From Brugia malayi (taxonomy: Eukaryota > Nematoda > Chromadorea > Rhabditida > Onchocercidae), in assembly GCF_000002995.4 (NCBI RefSeq), contig NW_025062476.1:1168501-1232500 (forward strand): a stretch of DNA of 64,000 nucleotides. Direction: 5' to 3'. The position numbers and the translations under genes were made by a program. The notes beneath the pieces were generated by a model. The model was not told where the DNA came from. It saw only the letters and a program-made list of their open reading frames with translations, and ran no database searches. Numbering within the stretch: the stretch's first letter is position 1; every line of letters begins with the position of its first letter. Positions 46,294 through 60,500 of this stretch are shown one piece after another.

Positions 46294-49200
46294 ATGACAA
46301 TTCTAGAACTTTTACATATGATTGCTGCAATGAATTGTGGTAAGTATTTACAAGTAACAGTTTTTTCACTCCAAAAAAAACATAACGCTTGTGCATTTCT
46401 ATTGCTATGAATAAGGCTTTAAAATGGTAGTGAATGTATTTGATATCAATGGGAATAATTTCGTTTTTCTGGTACATTTTCGTTCTTTTCTTTTTGCTTT
46501 GTTAACACTTATGCATTTTTGATTTTGCACATTTCGGTTTATTAATGGCTTATGCTGTTGTATATTTTGATCATATTTTCTCATACAATTTTTTAAATGA
46601 GTATTACTGATCATGTTCCTTCCACCATATACTGAATGCATAAAATAAGTGCTGCAGCAGATTATTTATTCAGATTACTCGCTGTATAAATTAAGATTCT
46701 TTTTATAGGAACGTCGCTTAGCAATAATCGAAGACATTGCTTGCAGCGTAGCGATAGTTTTGAGTGTGAGTCACTGATAATGAATATCACTGAACTAGCA
46801 GAAAAGGAGGTAAGGGTGTCATTTTCATGATCTGTGTAATGTAAAATGTTTCTTCAGTGAATAAAAAATTAGGGGATTTGTAGTCGGATCAGCAGATGAG
46901 GATGGAAAATAGTAAATAGTAAAAATGGTATTTTTATAAATTATAGAGAAGTGGAGGGTGATAGAGATTATTACAGACATTTCTTGGCATCCTCAGGTAA
47001 AATATGCTTTATTCATAATCTAGTAACTGCTACAACTGTTTATGAATTTGTGAATCTTCCAGAGAAGGGATGAAATTTCGAAGCCTCAGCGAAATAACTT
47101 CCAGACTACATATTTTAAAGATGGTAAAAGGAAAATTGATTACGTTCTGACTTATGAATGTAGTGAGATGGATGGTGAAGAAGAATCGAGTAGTATAAAC
47201 GATGTAGAAGATGTAAGCAGTGCTTTAAAATTAAATATATTTGTTAATGGTTTGTTACTCACTCTCGATTTCATTTTGTTAGGCGGGATTCTTCCAATTT
47301 TAGCTTACTGATATTTTAAAACTTACAGCTTGCTACACAATTCCGCAAGCATGCTATCAGTTGTAGTTATATCATACTGGACCGACAATACGGTACTATA
47401 TGGGCCAAAATAATGAGCATATTTTCTCGAGAAGCTATCAGAATTTCTGCAAATACCAGTTTCAAAAGCCATCTTACATGGTATTGTTATAGAGCGCTCA
47501 TGCAAGATCAAGAGAGGAGAAAAAAGTAAATAAACGCTTACAGTACGAGGCGAATTTAAGGGAGCTAGGATTGGAATTAGAGCATGTTGAAGGAAAGGTA
47601 TGGTTTTTACAATTTGTCCCTTATTTCTAAGTTTCGAACATTTACGGCGTATTTTCGGAAAGATTTCATATCACATTTTTTTTATTTGCATTTTTCAGTA
47701 CTTAGTTTGAGGTTGAAAATGAATCTGAACTTCTAATTAATGAGGAATGTCAAGTTTCATTTACTGGAAAATTTCTACGCAAATGGAGAATTTTTCGATG
47801 TAAAATAGGGAAACAGCTACTTATAAAAAGTGATTCATATAAATTCATTCAGTTTTTGAAACATGTGGTTTTCAGTATTGCAAAAGGACTCACTTTGTAT
47901 TAGTTCATGCACCATTTTTGCTGCTAATGAAACAAGCTGAAAGTCTTTGTTTGAAAATGCCAGTATTGCAAAGCGATGTGAAAGTTAGTTGATTTTTGCG
48001 ATGTGAAAATGAATTATAATGTTCAGTTATAAAATTATTTTATTATTTAAAATTAACATTATTGGGACCTTATTTTTGTCTCAAGCAATATAGTTTTATT
48101 GAAAAGGTACAGATGATATTCACATGTTTCCTTGCCGTTTCCTTATAGCTTAAATCTACAGGAGTTAGTAATATCAAGAAGTTTTAAATATATTTTCCCA
48201 TAAACTATTTTTTAAAACGCCAGATTTATGACATTGAGGAATTTTTTCTTGTCAATGAAATACTTATTTACATTGAATTTGCAAAATATTAGTTTCTTTA
48301 TTTCAGGAACGAACCGTTTTGGAAGGCATATTGGACAAATTTATGAAAAGATTTCGTTTTTTAACATTTGATGAGAAGACAAATGAACGTTTAAAAGAAC
48401 CAAATTATTTTACAGCTCCCTTTGTGGCTGCCCATTTGGAATGGTATTTTTATTTGTTTTTTATTTAAAATCTCTACTTTTAGACATTGATGTATAAGAA
48501 GAATCAAGATAAGTAAATAAATTTATATGTGATTCAGTAGGAAAAGGCTTTATTTTCGTAATCCATATAATTAGCTCTTTCTTGGTATGTGTGAACTGTA
48601 GGATTTATTTGTGTAATATTCTATAGTTATGTTGGTCACGAAAATCCGGACACATTTTTTGACGACTCAGAACGAAGTCGGTTAGTGTATGATTTATTAA
48701 TTCGAACTAGGTACGACACACATGAAGCTGAAAAGTATCGCGTTGGCATACAACGTTTGATCAAGAATAATACATATACATCAGCTTTTCCATTGCATGA
48801 GGTAAATTTTGATTATTCAGGACACTTTTAAATATTCAGGTGCAAACTTTTATAACCTATTATTTGGACAGAAATGTTTGGTTGGTTGGATGGTTTGATG
48901 CTTTTTATAATTCAGTTTATGTTTTATTTTTTTATGTATGTTTTATTTGGCAATAATTTTTTGTCATTTTTATTCTAGGACTGTGGTTGGAATGAATATA
49001 GTGTTGATAAAAGCACTGATCGTGAATTTTTATACTGGAACTGGGCTCGTATTACAAACATTTATAAATATCAGCCACTTTCTTTAATAAAGTATGTCAT
49101 TGTTCTTTTCTCCATCTCATTCCGTCTTAGGATTTCCATATCAAAATTATGCTCAATTCTCATTGTTTTGATTCAAGAACGGAAATTGGATTAATGCATT

Positions 49201-52200
49201 TTATAAATTGAAATCGATTTCAACTGAAGTTTCCTTTTATTGCTACTGACGTCAGAATTAGTTTTCTCATTTGAAATCAAATCTAATAATTCTTTTCTCC
49301 ATCTCATTCCGTTTTAGGATTTCCATAGGCAAAACCGAAATTATGCTCAACTCTCATTGTCTTGATTCAAGAACGGAAATTGGATTAATGCATTTTATAA
49401 ATCGAAATCGATTTTAAATGAAATTCGTTTTTATTACTGCTAGCGTCAGAATTAATTTCGTATACGGTGTTTTAATCATTCACTAGAAATCAGATTTAAT
49501 AATAAACATTATCGGTGTAGAGTTGATCTTTGGTGGTTATAGGATGGGATTTGCTTTGCTTTGGAAGTTTGACAACAGGATTTGTTAGATTAATGTTTGT
49601 AGGAAATATTTCGGCTCAAAAGTTGGATGGTATTTTGCTTGGTTAGGTTATTATACGAAAATTTTAGTACTTGCTTCTATTATCGGCATTTTATGTTTTA
49701 CTTATGGAATATTAACGATTTCAGAGGATATACCGAGGTTTATTTTTATTTCTGTTTAAATTCGGATTTGTTTTTATTCATTTTTACACACACACGTCGA
49801 TCTTTTCCACCAAATTTTCAAAATTTGGGCAAAGTAGAACACTTATTGAGATCTTTCTTATACAGGTAGCATTTTAAACTTAGATCTTATTTTTTTATAA
49901 TTGTTTGTAAGTGGTGGCATTCCTAAAGTTTTATTTGATAGGATAATTAATTTGATGATTAGACTTACTAGAAATTGAGGAAATTATAGGCAGTTAAAAA
50001 TGAAGAGCAAAATTTGGCGACAGGTCTAGCAATTTTATATTTTTGAGATGAGTTTTAGAGCATTTTCCATTGATTAAAGAACTTTTTGCATTTTAAGTGA
50101 ATTGCAAATTTGAGTCCTAAGATTTAGGGTTTCTTGGATTTTGAATCTACACTGTGCTGTTTCAGTAACGACATTTGTGGTAGTGATGGAATCGGTGCTG
50201 AAGTAATATTATGTCCAACGTGTGACAAGTATTGTGATTACACTCGACTTAATTCTAGCTGTATATACTCAAAGGTGTTGTCTAAGTGCTTGTGATTATT
50301 TTACAGTGAAATTAAAAAATTTTTCCGAAGCAAGCTACTGAATCAAGCAGGGCATTCTTTGCTATTTCTTTCAATTCCTGCTTATATTTTTTACCTTGCT
50401 TTTTTCAGTATTATGTGCTTTTTTTGTGTCTTCATTTTACTATTAAAATATAGTTGATGACTTAGACGATCCTTTTTTACTTTATACATTTATTTGTAAC
50501 TTATTGAGTTGCAGCTGTCATATGTGTTTGATAATACGTCGACTGTTATATTTGCTGCCTTGATGAGTGTATTTGCAACGCTGTTTCTGGAAGGTTGGAA
50601 AAGATATCACGCTGAAGTGGCCTGGAAATGGGGCTTGCTTGATTTTGAAGTTGATGAGGTTTTCCACTTTTTTTTCTTTGAAGATTATAATAAATGTTTC
50701 TAGTAAAAATTTATATTCAGATTCTCTATAATTCGCTCAAAACGCATTAATAAACTGTAGAATAAGTAGTAGTAAACATCATTCTTATAATCATTCTAGT
50801 AAACGCTATACTGCTGCAAAGTTTCTCTCTATTAAAATTTGTTTCTTTTTTTTTCTTTTCTTTAATGCATTAAGTCCTATTTCTTTTTTCTTAATAAGAA
50901 TCGTTGGCTGAATGTATTATGTTTACAAGCACCATTAGTTCCATCGTTTTTGAACACAGAAGTTTTTAAACTTTTCGTGATTAAATGAATTATTTACTTC
51001 AGGAAACAGTTAGGCCTGAATACCAGTTACGTGTTAAAAGAGCGAAAACAATGCGAATAAATCCGGTTACGCAAGAACTGGAACCTTATCTAGCATTCAG
51101 TTATAGATTTCTGCATTTAATTGGATCCGGTGTAACTGTTCTGTTCTTTGTGAGTTTCTTTTTTGGTAATCAGTTAATATAATTTAACTTTTTCATTTAA
51201 TAAGGACATGCTGAAATGCGACGAGAATTTTTTTGTTAGCAGTTGAGTCAACAGCCTAGTTTTTTTGTTTTATTCTGTATCATTGTTGTTGTTGTTGCCT
51301 ATGAATAATGTGAAAGACGATGCGATGATTCTTTTTTTCAATTACTTTTAAAACTGCTTCGATTATTTGTGTTTTCTGCAGCTGTTTCTCGTGATAGCAT
51401 TCGTTATTGGTATTATAATTTATCGAATCGTATTCTCTCAGGTTCTTTATCGAGTGGATAAAATGAAACCATATGCAAATCTTCTCACATTCACTACTGC
51501 TGCCACACTGAATTTAGCTATTATTTTAGCAATGAGCTATGTATGTTTGAAAATTTTTTTAATTTATTCAAGATTGCTGAAAATAACCTGCTTTTGTAGT
51601 TGTTTTCTGCCGATGCCTGCGATTCAACACGACAAAACTCACCTAACTCGGACACCATATGGATGACAGATTGAGAGCTCTTTAATGATTTGGTGTTTGG
51701 TAGTGCGTGGCCATTCTTAGTCGGTGGAGTGATTTGTCTGGTTTAATCTAATAGCGAGAAATACTGTAGCCTACTAAATAGTTATTGGATTTTTATCTAG
51801 ACAGTTGCAGGCTAAGGGAATATTATATTAACAGAAGATATTAACGTCCAACAAAGTAGGTTTCTAAATTTTCGAATGGTACTCCTGGGTTTGTTTTTTA
51901 ACCATGAAACTAGCTTAGAGAAGTTAACATCATGAGAAGAGAACGATCACAAAAATTACCCAAATTAGAGGGAAACTAAGGTACCACTTACTTCTACTAT
52001 TTCACCTGCGATTCCATTTGCTTTTAGCTTTATTCATATCTGGCGCTGAAATTAACAGATTGGGAATGTCCAAGGACGCAACTTGAATTCGATAATAGTT
52101 ACACGTTTAAAGTTTATTTATTCCAGTTTATCAACTACTACTCGTCCATCTTTTACATTGCTTTTGTAAAGGGCAAGTATGTTTTAAAATTTTTGGATTT

Positions 52201-55200
52201 AAATTTGATGATCAATAATTATATAACGAAATCAATATTGCATAAGTACTGCTAATCTTTCTGTATGATGTGATGCTACTATCTTTTTCCATTTAATTTA
52301 GTGGCGGTTTGTTCATCTATTCATTTTTATGAGCGAATGATTTATGGACTGTATTTGAAATCATTTTTGATTGAAAATATGCTCTGATTAAATTGAGGCT
52401 GTTTCTGAATTCATTTTCCAGCCACCGTATCTCTTTTGTATTACTTTCATCGAGGATAACTAGCCATCGCTGTAATGACATTTTGGACAGCCATTTCTAC
52501 CATTTCTGCTCAGTTTCACGACGTTCGTAACGTGATCTATTTGCCTTTTACAATAGTAAATAAACAAATTACCTTAATTCTAATTTTTAAGTTGATTTTT
52601 TTCTCACTGCAATGTTTGGTGATTATTTAGAAGTTTGAGACTTATCATTCACTTCAATTCAATATACACTTCACTTTGTTTTGTTATGTATTTTTGCCAA
52701 TCTCGATTCTTAGATTACTCTTTTCAAGACATCACCGCTTATGCTTAACAACACGCTGACACTGGAACTTTAGTTTTGTTTTCATAGCTGGATAATTTTT
52801 CAATATATTTCTTATTTTTTTATGAGGCATTATATTTCGGAGTTAAAGATATCATGCATGTCAATCTTCTGTCAGATATGCTTTGGTCAGCAACAAACCT
52901 TAATTGTATTCATGCGGAAAAATAACAAACAGTTTTCCGGTTCATCTTCTAATTGATCAATTCCAGGTTAACGGTATTCTCTTGATTCTCATGCTGATAA
53001 TGGTGTAAAATCAGCAAATTAAGAATGTGCAATCGATTTCAACAAGCATTTTATAAGTGGATTTCTTTAGTTTGTCGAGCGTACCTGGACGACATTATTT
53101 TGGTCTCCGACCAGAAGAATGCGATCCAGCTGGTTGTATGGTTGAGCTTGTAATACAATTGGCAATCATCATGTGCGGTAAACAATTCTGGAATGGTTTT
53201 GTGGAATTTGCATGGCCGTAAGCAACATTTCTCGGATTCTATTATCACTTTCTTTAGAAATGAAAACTTTACTATCCATCAAATGATTATTGATTTTGAA
53301 AGTTAGTTTTTAGAGTACTTATGACTTGGTTCCGGTCGCTGCGGTTATTAGAAACCAAAAAGCAACGAGACGAAAGAACAAAACATGAACTAGCCAATCG
53401 AATGGCTAGATGGGAGCAAGATTATGTACTCAATCCTACATATGAACAATTCTTATTTGACGAATATTTGGAAATGGGTCGGTCAAAGTAATTTCGATGT
53501 TTATATTCTGGTTTCTTTTAGATATCAGACGGTGTGAAAGTTTTGTAAACAGAAAGCATAGTGATTGCTCTACTATTAGTTTATCTCTTATCAATGTCTA
53601 ATCCATAAGTTCTCAAGATTAAATTCTTTTAACATACATATATCTTTTTCAAGAATCTCTGAATCATAGCTTTCTCTTTCAAAATACTCACTGTTGAACG
53701 CTGTAGTATAGGTAGTTTTTTTTTTTTTTTAAACTCTTAGGTTCATAGAATTTCAAAAGATATTCTCTTCAATCCTTATTTGTGTGCCTTTTACTGAATT
53801 ATTCATGATAAAATGAACAGCAACAGCTTTCCTCAATACTTTTTTCATGAAAAGAAACCTTTTTTCAGTGATACAATTTGGCTTTGTAACTCTTTTTGTG
53901 TCAGCATTTCCACTTGCTCCACTTTTTGCTTTGGTAAATAATATTCTTGAAATTCGAGTCGATGCATACAAATACGTCGTTGCTACTCGACGTCCTATAC
54001 CGGAGCGAGCACGTGATATTGGTATCTGGTTGCCTATCTTAAGCATGATTAGCAGAGCAGCAGTTCTCGTTAACGTTAGTTTCATTTTCATTTTCAGCAA
54101 AGATCTCAATCTCACTCTAAATTAGTAGAAAAATATTGTTCATTTGAAAAATTGATACCTTGTTCAATTGATTTGCATGAAAGATATTTGAATAAAGTAA
54201 TAAATGAACTGATTGAACAATCAATCGCTTTTTATATTATGCAATGTAATTTTCTATTTAAAGGCTTGCATCATAGCATTTACAAGCGATTTCATACCCC
54301 GTTTTGTTTATCGATTTGTGTATATGCATGATGAATTGTATGGATACGTGAATAACTCACTCTCCTTTTATGATTCATCTGAAATTTTTGTCAAATGGAG
54401 CGAATTCAAGAATGATAACATAACTGTTTGTAGGTTGGTTTATAAAATTAGATAGCACTTCTTTTTATAATTCAAATTTTACATTAATTTTAAAAGATAT
54501 GAGTTTGTATAGTTATTTTTGAACAGTCCGAAATAAAATGTAACTAATATACTTCATTTTGCTTCAGAAAAGTTTTTGTTTTAATGGTACAAGGATGTTA
54601 CTACCATAGGCTTGATGAATATATGGTATAAATAAGGAAAATGATCCTTTTTATATCTCACTGACACTTTTATTTGTTTTTGTATAGAAGCTATAGAATT
54701 TCGTTATTCGTCAGGTTCCGTGACTACAGAAAACCACCATGTACAATCGATCCGTTAGCAAACTGTGACAATGATTATGGTTTCACAATGCAGTGGTGGA
54801 TTGTTTTTACTTTTCGCTTGGCATTTGTCCTTATTTTCGAAGCAAGTTGTTTATTTTGTGCAACAAATTACTTTATAATTATAATAACTTACCTTGATTT
54901 GAGTCAAAATATATGTTTCGAAACAGAATAACTTTGAAATGAAGGTTACAAAGATGGCTACTAACATCAGTAATTATTATAGCAAAAATTCGTAATGATG
55001 ACATTAATGTTTCGTCCTCCATGTTTTAGGAAAAAATCTGGTTCATTTTCATTTGATGTTTCATTATTATTTAGCAATGTAAGTTAATAGTAAATGTAAA
55101 TTAACTCTATATTCTTGATACAAGCATTTATTTATCATTGACAATGAAGTTAGGAATATTTTTGAATCGATTTATTTGAAGGATACTCTATTATGTTTAT

Positions 55201-56111
55201 TTATAATAGCAGCTTTGTCGGACTATTTATAGAACTCCCTCAAATAATAGCATAATTGGGGTAGTGAAAATATGACAATGTTGTCAAAAGCATGGCGTAG
55301 AAGTGGGGAAACCAATAATACATCTGTAAAATTGTTGGTTATTAATTATTTTAAAGATTTTTAACGTTCTTTTTGGCATTTTTTTTTTCTTTATAGCTTA
55401 ATTCCTTTGCTGGGGTGTCGTATTTTAAGTTTTTCAAAACCACTGCATTGACAGCTATCCATTTAAAGTTTTTTCATAGCAATTCATGACATTCAGTATG
55501 AAACTGATGTGACTTTTAGTTTAATGGACTTTTTAGATATGACTGAGTTCGATTCATTTGCTTCACATCTGTATTATTTATGAATATATTTTTTTAAGCA
55601 TTTAGTGGCATTGGTTAAAGCTATGGTTGCTTATGTGATACCCGATATTCCAGCGAATATTTTCATTCAACTACAACGACAGCGTTTCCTCGCACGACAG
55701 GCTCGAATTTCAGATATTACTTCAGGAGTCAGCGCCCGAAATGGTTCAGAGAACGGCCAAGATAATACAGAAAAAAAGTATATATATATATGATCTTGAT
55801 TTATTTCATTTGTGAAATAGTTTTTATACAAATTGTGCGACGAAAATTTTTCTCAACACAGTTACGAGCATTATTTTTTCCGATGAATTATTGCTGATTT
55901 AAATATTTTCAGTCAGGTGGACTCTGCTCAAAACGAGCTCGTTTTCCAGCCGGGACAATTCAGAAATGAGCAAGCATCGATTGAACTAGAAAAGGTTATG
56001 AGAGAAGATTTTAATAGGCGAGCGCACTCTCTTCTCTCGCTTCGAAGTCATGGCAGTGGTAGTTTTCATACATGTCAAGATTCGGTAGATTCAGATGGGC
56101 CTTATATGTAA
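46294..56111 (+). CDS. Anoctamin (TMEM16) calcium-activated chloride channel / lipid scramblase
   Basis: Twenty-one exons join in phase to 980 residues: 46294-46339, 46709-46809, 47063-47212, 47517-47597, 47876-47983, 48307-48443, 48627-48801, 48979-49091, 49603-49737, 50166-50274, 50515-50658, 51003-51149, 51382-51540, 52028-52176, 53071-53217, 53314-53477, 53869-54074, 54264-54433, 54715-54845, 55606-55777, 55913-56111. The cytosolic N-terminal domain has [23 protein letters not shown] and [12 protein letters not shown]. The membrane domain begins at [20 protein letters not shown] (about 305) and includes the extracellular Cys cluster [42 protein letters not shown] and [12 protein letters not shown]. 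Acidic and Asn residues at the family's calcium site ([22 protein letters not shown]) are all present. The tail after about 870 is Arg/Gln/Ser-rich. A 48-base in-phase exon at 47706-47753 may be inserted. The first exon is uncertain: 45400-45464 would splice in the same phase. The C. elegans paralogue (anoh-1 or anoh-2) was not decided. Confidence 0.94.
49100..49465. repeat. Diverged tandem duplication, about 185 bp, in anoctamin intron 8
   Basis: CTTTTCTCCATCTCATTCCG, then TTAGGATTTCCATA and TTGATTCAAGAACGGAAATT, occur in two consecutive copies starting near 49105 and 49290. The copies differ by substitutions and small indels. Confidence 0.85.
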
Positions 56112-59100
56112 CTTTACTTGACGAAAATACTGTTTTTCATTTGCCTTTTGAGAAGTGTTACTTTCTTTTTAGCAAAAAACATCGTTTTTCAAATTAAGGA
56201 AATAAGTTTTATAGATTATTAAAGGCTATGAAAGGAAATTTTAGAGCTTGCTAATGTTTTTTTTTTTTTTCACCTAACAAGAAAATGGGAGTGAATAGCT
56301 TACACGTCTTCATCTCTCAGTATTGCTTTTTAAATATATAATGTTGATGTATTTTGTATTGATATTGTTATTTGTTTTTCATATTTTTGTTGTGTTGTTC
56401 TGCCCACTTTGTTGTCCTTCAGATGTACTTTTCTTTCCCTCTCTGTTTACTGTCATCCATAACTCAGTACTCTCGTGACAACAACTTTAGCATCTTTTCA
56501 TTTTTCATATCATTTCATTCACATATATAAATATATCATTAATTCGTGGTGTTAGTTTTATAATTTTCATTATCATTTTTTGTGACTTGTGGTATCATTT
56601 CTTCACTGCTAAATTTCAGCCTTAAATTTTCTTTTTTCTATGTTGGTGATTTTGTTCAGATTATCATGCCTTAACATATTTGTTGTGGCTTTTAGCCACA
56701 ACAAAATCACTTTTAGATTAATTGTATTCAGCAGTAAGTAATTGTTTCTTTAATTTCTAATTGTCGTTTCTATTTGGCAATAACTTATGTTTTTGTCACG
56801 CTTCTATATATTTGTTATTTATTGAAATATAAATACACTAAAAGCTTATCTCTTGCATTTAAAGTGATTTTTTAACTCGGAATTTTTTAAATTCCTTTTA
56901 AACTGGATTATTGATTTAGGGGCTTATTGTATATGTTACTTTTATTGATAAAAATTTGTAATGATTGTTAGGTTTGGAGAGATATTCTATGATCATTTTA
57001 TGTTTGAATGATGGATTGTTGAGAACTTAACATTTTTGTTTAGAATTCAAGTTACGTCGAATGGTCACACATTTCAGGTATTCATAATATGCAAAATAAT
57101 TTGATTGATGATGTTATTATCAAAGACGTATCAAATGATCATGAGTTATCACTTGGTCTTTGGATGTTTTGCTACTCATGTAAGCAGCAATTGTTCGTTT
57201 AATCACTAATTTAAACACTTAGATTCTTCAATATTAGTTTATTTCATAAATTATGCTGGTGGATTGATACTTTGCTTAATGGGCGAACTGGAGTAGCTGA
57301 GGCTTTCCATCATTATCAGTGATATCAAAGTTCGTTTTATTACTGATCGCTACAGAGGGGATCAATTTATCTCGATCTTCGTTCTCCATCGTAATGCACA
57401 GCTACATTAGAATTTTTTTTTTTCTCTCTTAAAATTAACAATAAATAAATGCGCAGTGAATTCACATCTAAAAATTCTAAAATTTCAAAATTTCAGTGTT
57501 CAGCATTTGCTATAAGTGTAGCTGCTGGTTATGAATGTTGCATCTGTATTTCATCTTGAAGAGAAGCTAAAATATATTAAAATGCTCAAAAGTTTATGTG
57601 AAAATTGGAATGAAGTTGTAGAATATCTGCGGTAAGATAGATTTGCGTGTCGAATTGATTATTACTTCTCAATTAATAATTAACCTAAATTGATTAGCCA
57701 CAATAATCAATCAATCAATTAATCAGTGATAACATTTTAGAATTTGTTTACATGTGAGTACAATGACTGAATTAAACTTATGTTTACATTCTTATTGGTT
57801 AGCCATGTAATTGTATCAAAATTATATCGAAATTTGCCGTACTTTTTTAAAATAATTTTCTAAAGTGATTATTTTCAAAAATCCAGAAAAATTTTATTCA
57901 AATAAATCAATATTGTATATCGCTTCTATAATTGATTCCGGTCTTTTTTTTTTTAACTTTATTTATCCTTTACTCGTATTGTGATTGAGCAGTTTTGTAA
58001 TCTAATTTATTTTGAACTTAATTGAAACTGTTCGAATGATATTACATTAACCTTATTCTTGTCCACAATCCCTTTAAATCTTATGTCATTAACTGGATTA
58101 TACTGTATAAAGATAGTAATACTATGCAGAATATTTTGCTTGAAAAATTATGCTTACCAATTGATTAATTAATTAGTTAATTTTATTATGAAATAAATTT
58201 GGTTGAAGAAATTTGGCTATAAATGATATCAGTTACTGTATAAATGACACACATAGAAAGATAAGTTAATTTTAATCTCACCTGTAATTAGACATCAAAG
58301 ATTTTAACTGTATGGAATTTAAAGCTGAGAAGACTATCAGAGAAAAAATGAAATTGAATAAAGAGTTCAACGTTTAACGTATTGCTTGACCTTTATGATT
58401 TACATTTTCTTCGATTAGCAAGCATTATTAATATCTACAATCATTGAGTAATTTATAATAGGCTATTAATAGTATAAGTGGATGTGAACGTACATCACGT
58501 TAAACGAAACGTGCTATAGTGTAGTGGAACGTATTTTCTACGTTACACGTACTATAATTTACGTGTTGTGTAATAGCCATTCAAAGTGATATCTTTTACG
58601 CATTAAATGAGTGAGAAAAATTGAGCATTCTCTATTGGTGTAGTTATTTGAAATGCTTACACAATAACAATAATTGAAGAAGTATCAAATTGCTGATTTA
58701 TCGTGTTTCATTGAAGATTTCTGAAGTTTTGAGAGGACCGACATATCAACGTCAAGTGTCACCTCTTCTCTTTGTCTGTCTACACATCTATACATATGCA
58801 TATATCTTGATATTTAGGTAGATAGATAAATAAATAAATAAATACACTTATAGATTTTGTGACAATTGATGATTTAAACGGCTTGAGCCACTTCAGTCAC
58901 ACCACGTATCCATTTGCTTACCTTTCCCTTCTTTGTTTTATTAGTATCTGTAATACTTATCAAACATAAATTACTGTTTATGAAGAATGATTAAATATCT
59001 TCTAAAAAAAAAAAGGTGTGAACCAGCATGATATGTTTACTCTAGTGACAAAGAGAGATATGTAAACAATAGTATTTGCTTTCAGAATATCTTTCGGATT

Positions 59101-59969
59101 ATCTATATTCACAAATATCACCAAAATGAAAATTTAATTTAATCATGTCATGTCATACATACTTCTCAACCACTTCATTCATTTCTGAACGACTGTTAGC
59201 TTATTAGCTCAAATAAATTAGACATAAAGGAATAAATTAGATTATTTGGCGTTATCTAATTCGTCAATTTAACAAAAACAACTGCACTCAACTTAGTTAC
59301 ATTTCTACATTACATTTTCACTTTATGTCAAAGTATTTCAACAAACCTACTACTGAAGATTTAGCAGATAGCTTGAATGGAGTAGATTTATTTCACGTTT
59401 CAAAATGTCAGTAGACGTGTGTACGTGGAAGCTCTTTCTTTAGTTGAGTATTAATTATTGCAAAAAAAGTGAAAATCCTTACCAAACGTTTCATTATAAC
59501 TGAAAATTCATTAATGATTCGTCTTGTTACTATTTGTTGACAAATAAATTAGCTCAAATTTTGACCTCTCACTTAGAATCATAATAATTTATCAATTTAC
59601 CTTTAAACATATAAGAAACTAAATCAAAAAAATTGTCAATACATAGCTAAAAATTAGACATTATACTAAAATTAAAATTTGATAATTGATAGATAACATT
59701 TCAGATAGATAAGTGATAAAATCAAACTTCTAATAATTAATTGCTAACAATAATTGTATGTAATAATCTTAAAAAGTTAATTTTCTATAAGCACCACAAT
59801 TACTGTGTCACAATATTTGTTGACAGAGAGTTTCCGTCTTTTCGATCTACAGGTGTAACCGGTATCTATTGTTCAATTTTCTATATTCTATTGATATGAT
59901 CGAGTCAGTTACTTACTTAGTCAGTCAATCACTACGATCGTCTATTTTCCATACAAACTTCCTTTTCGT

Positions 59970-59984
59970 GTATGTGTGTATGTA

Positions 59985-60022
<38 letters not shown>
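59970..60022. repeat. GT dinucleotide microsatellite
   Basis: A GT run with a few TATG interruptions. It creates Cys/Val-rich spurious ORFs. Confidence 0.95.
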
Positions 60023-60217
60023 TCGTCCGGCTTATTATCTTCAGAACCAGCAATCGGAGCACTTTCCACAATTAATAATAGCAAAAGTATTTTCAAACTT
60101 GGGCTGAGTGCTGATTCTATTGCATTTCAATGCAGCGATTTAGCAGAAATTTACTGATGAATTCCCTTATTCATCGTGGAAATTTTACGTAAATAATAAA
60201 ACGACAATATTTTGCTG

Positions 60218-60500
60218 ATGATAATGATAATGATGATGATGATAATAACGAAGATGATGATAGTGATGATGATAATGATGATGATGATAGTGATGATGAT
60301 AATAATGAAGATGATGATAATGATGATGATAATAACGAAGATGATGATAGTGATGATGATAATGATGAAGATGATGATAGTGATGATGATAATGATGAAG
60401 ATGATGATAGTGATGATGATAATGATGAAGATGCTGATAGTGATGATGATAATAATGAAGATGCTGATAGTGATGATGATAATGATGAAGGTAATGATAA
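60218..60500. repeat. GAT-rich array with a 30-bp higher-order unit
   Basis: GAT/AAT/GAA triplets are organised mostly as GATGATAGTGATGATGATAA TGATGAAGAT units of 30 bases. The array is open in several frames on both strands (Asp-rich, Met/Ile-rich, Ser/Leu-rich and His/Tyr-rich). The Asp-rich frame has an upstream TAA and no acceptor AG after it, so it is not a credible exon. Confidence 0.93.

Noticed and set aside
53051..53248. Minus-strand ORF over anoctamin exon 15
   Set aside because: Antisense shadow of the exon carrying [14 protein letters not shown].
53753..54115. Minus-strand ORF over anoctamin exon 17
   Set aside because: Antisense shadow of a conserved anoctamin exon ([20 protein letters not shown] region).
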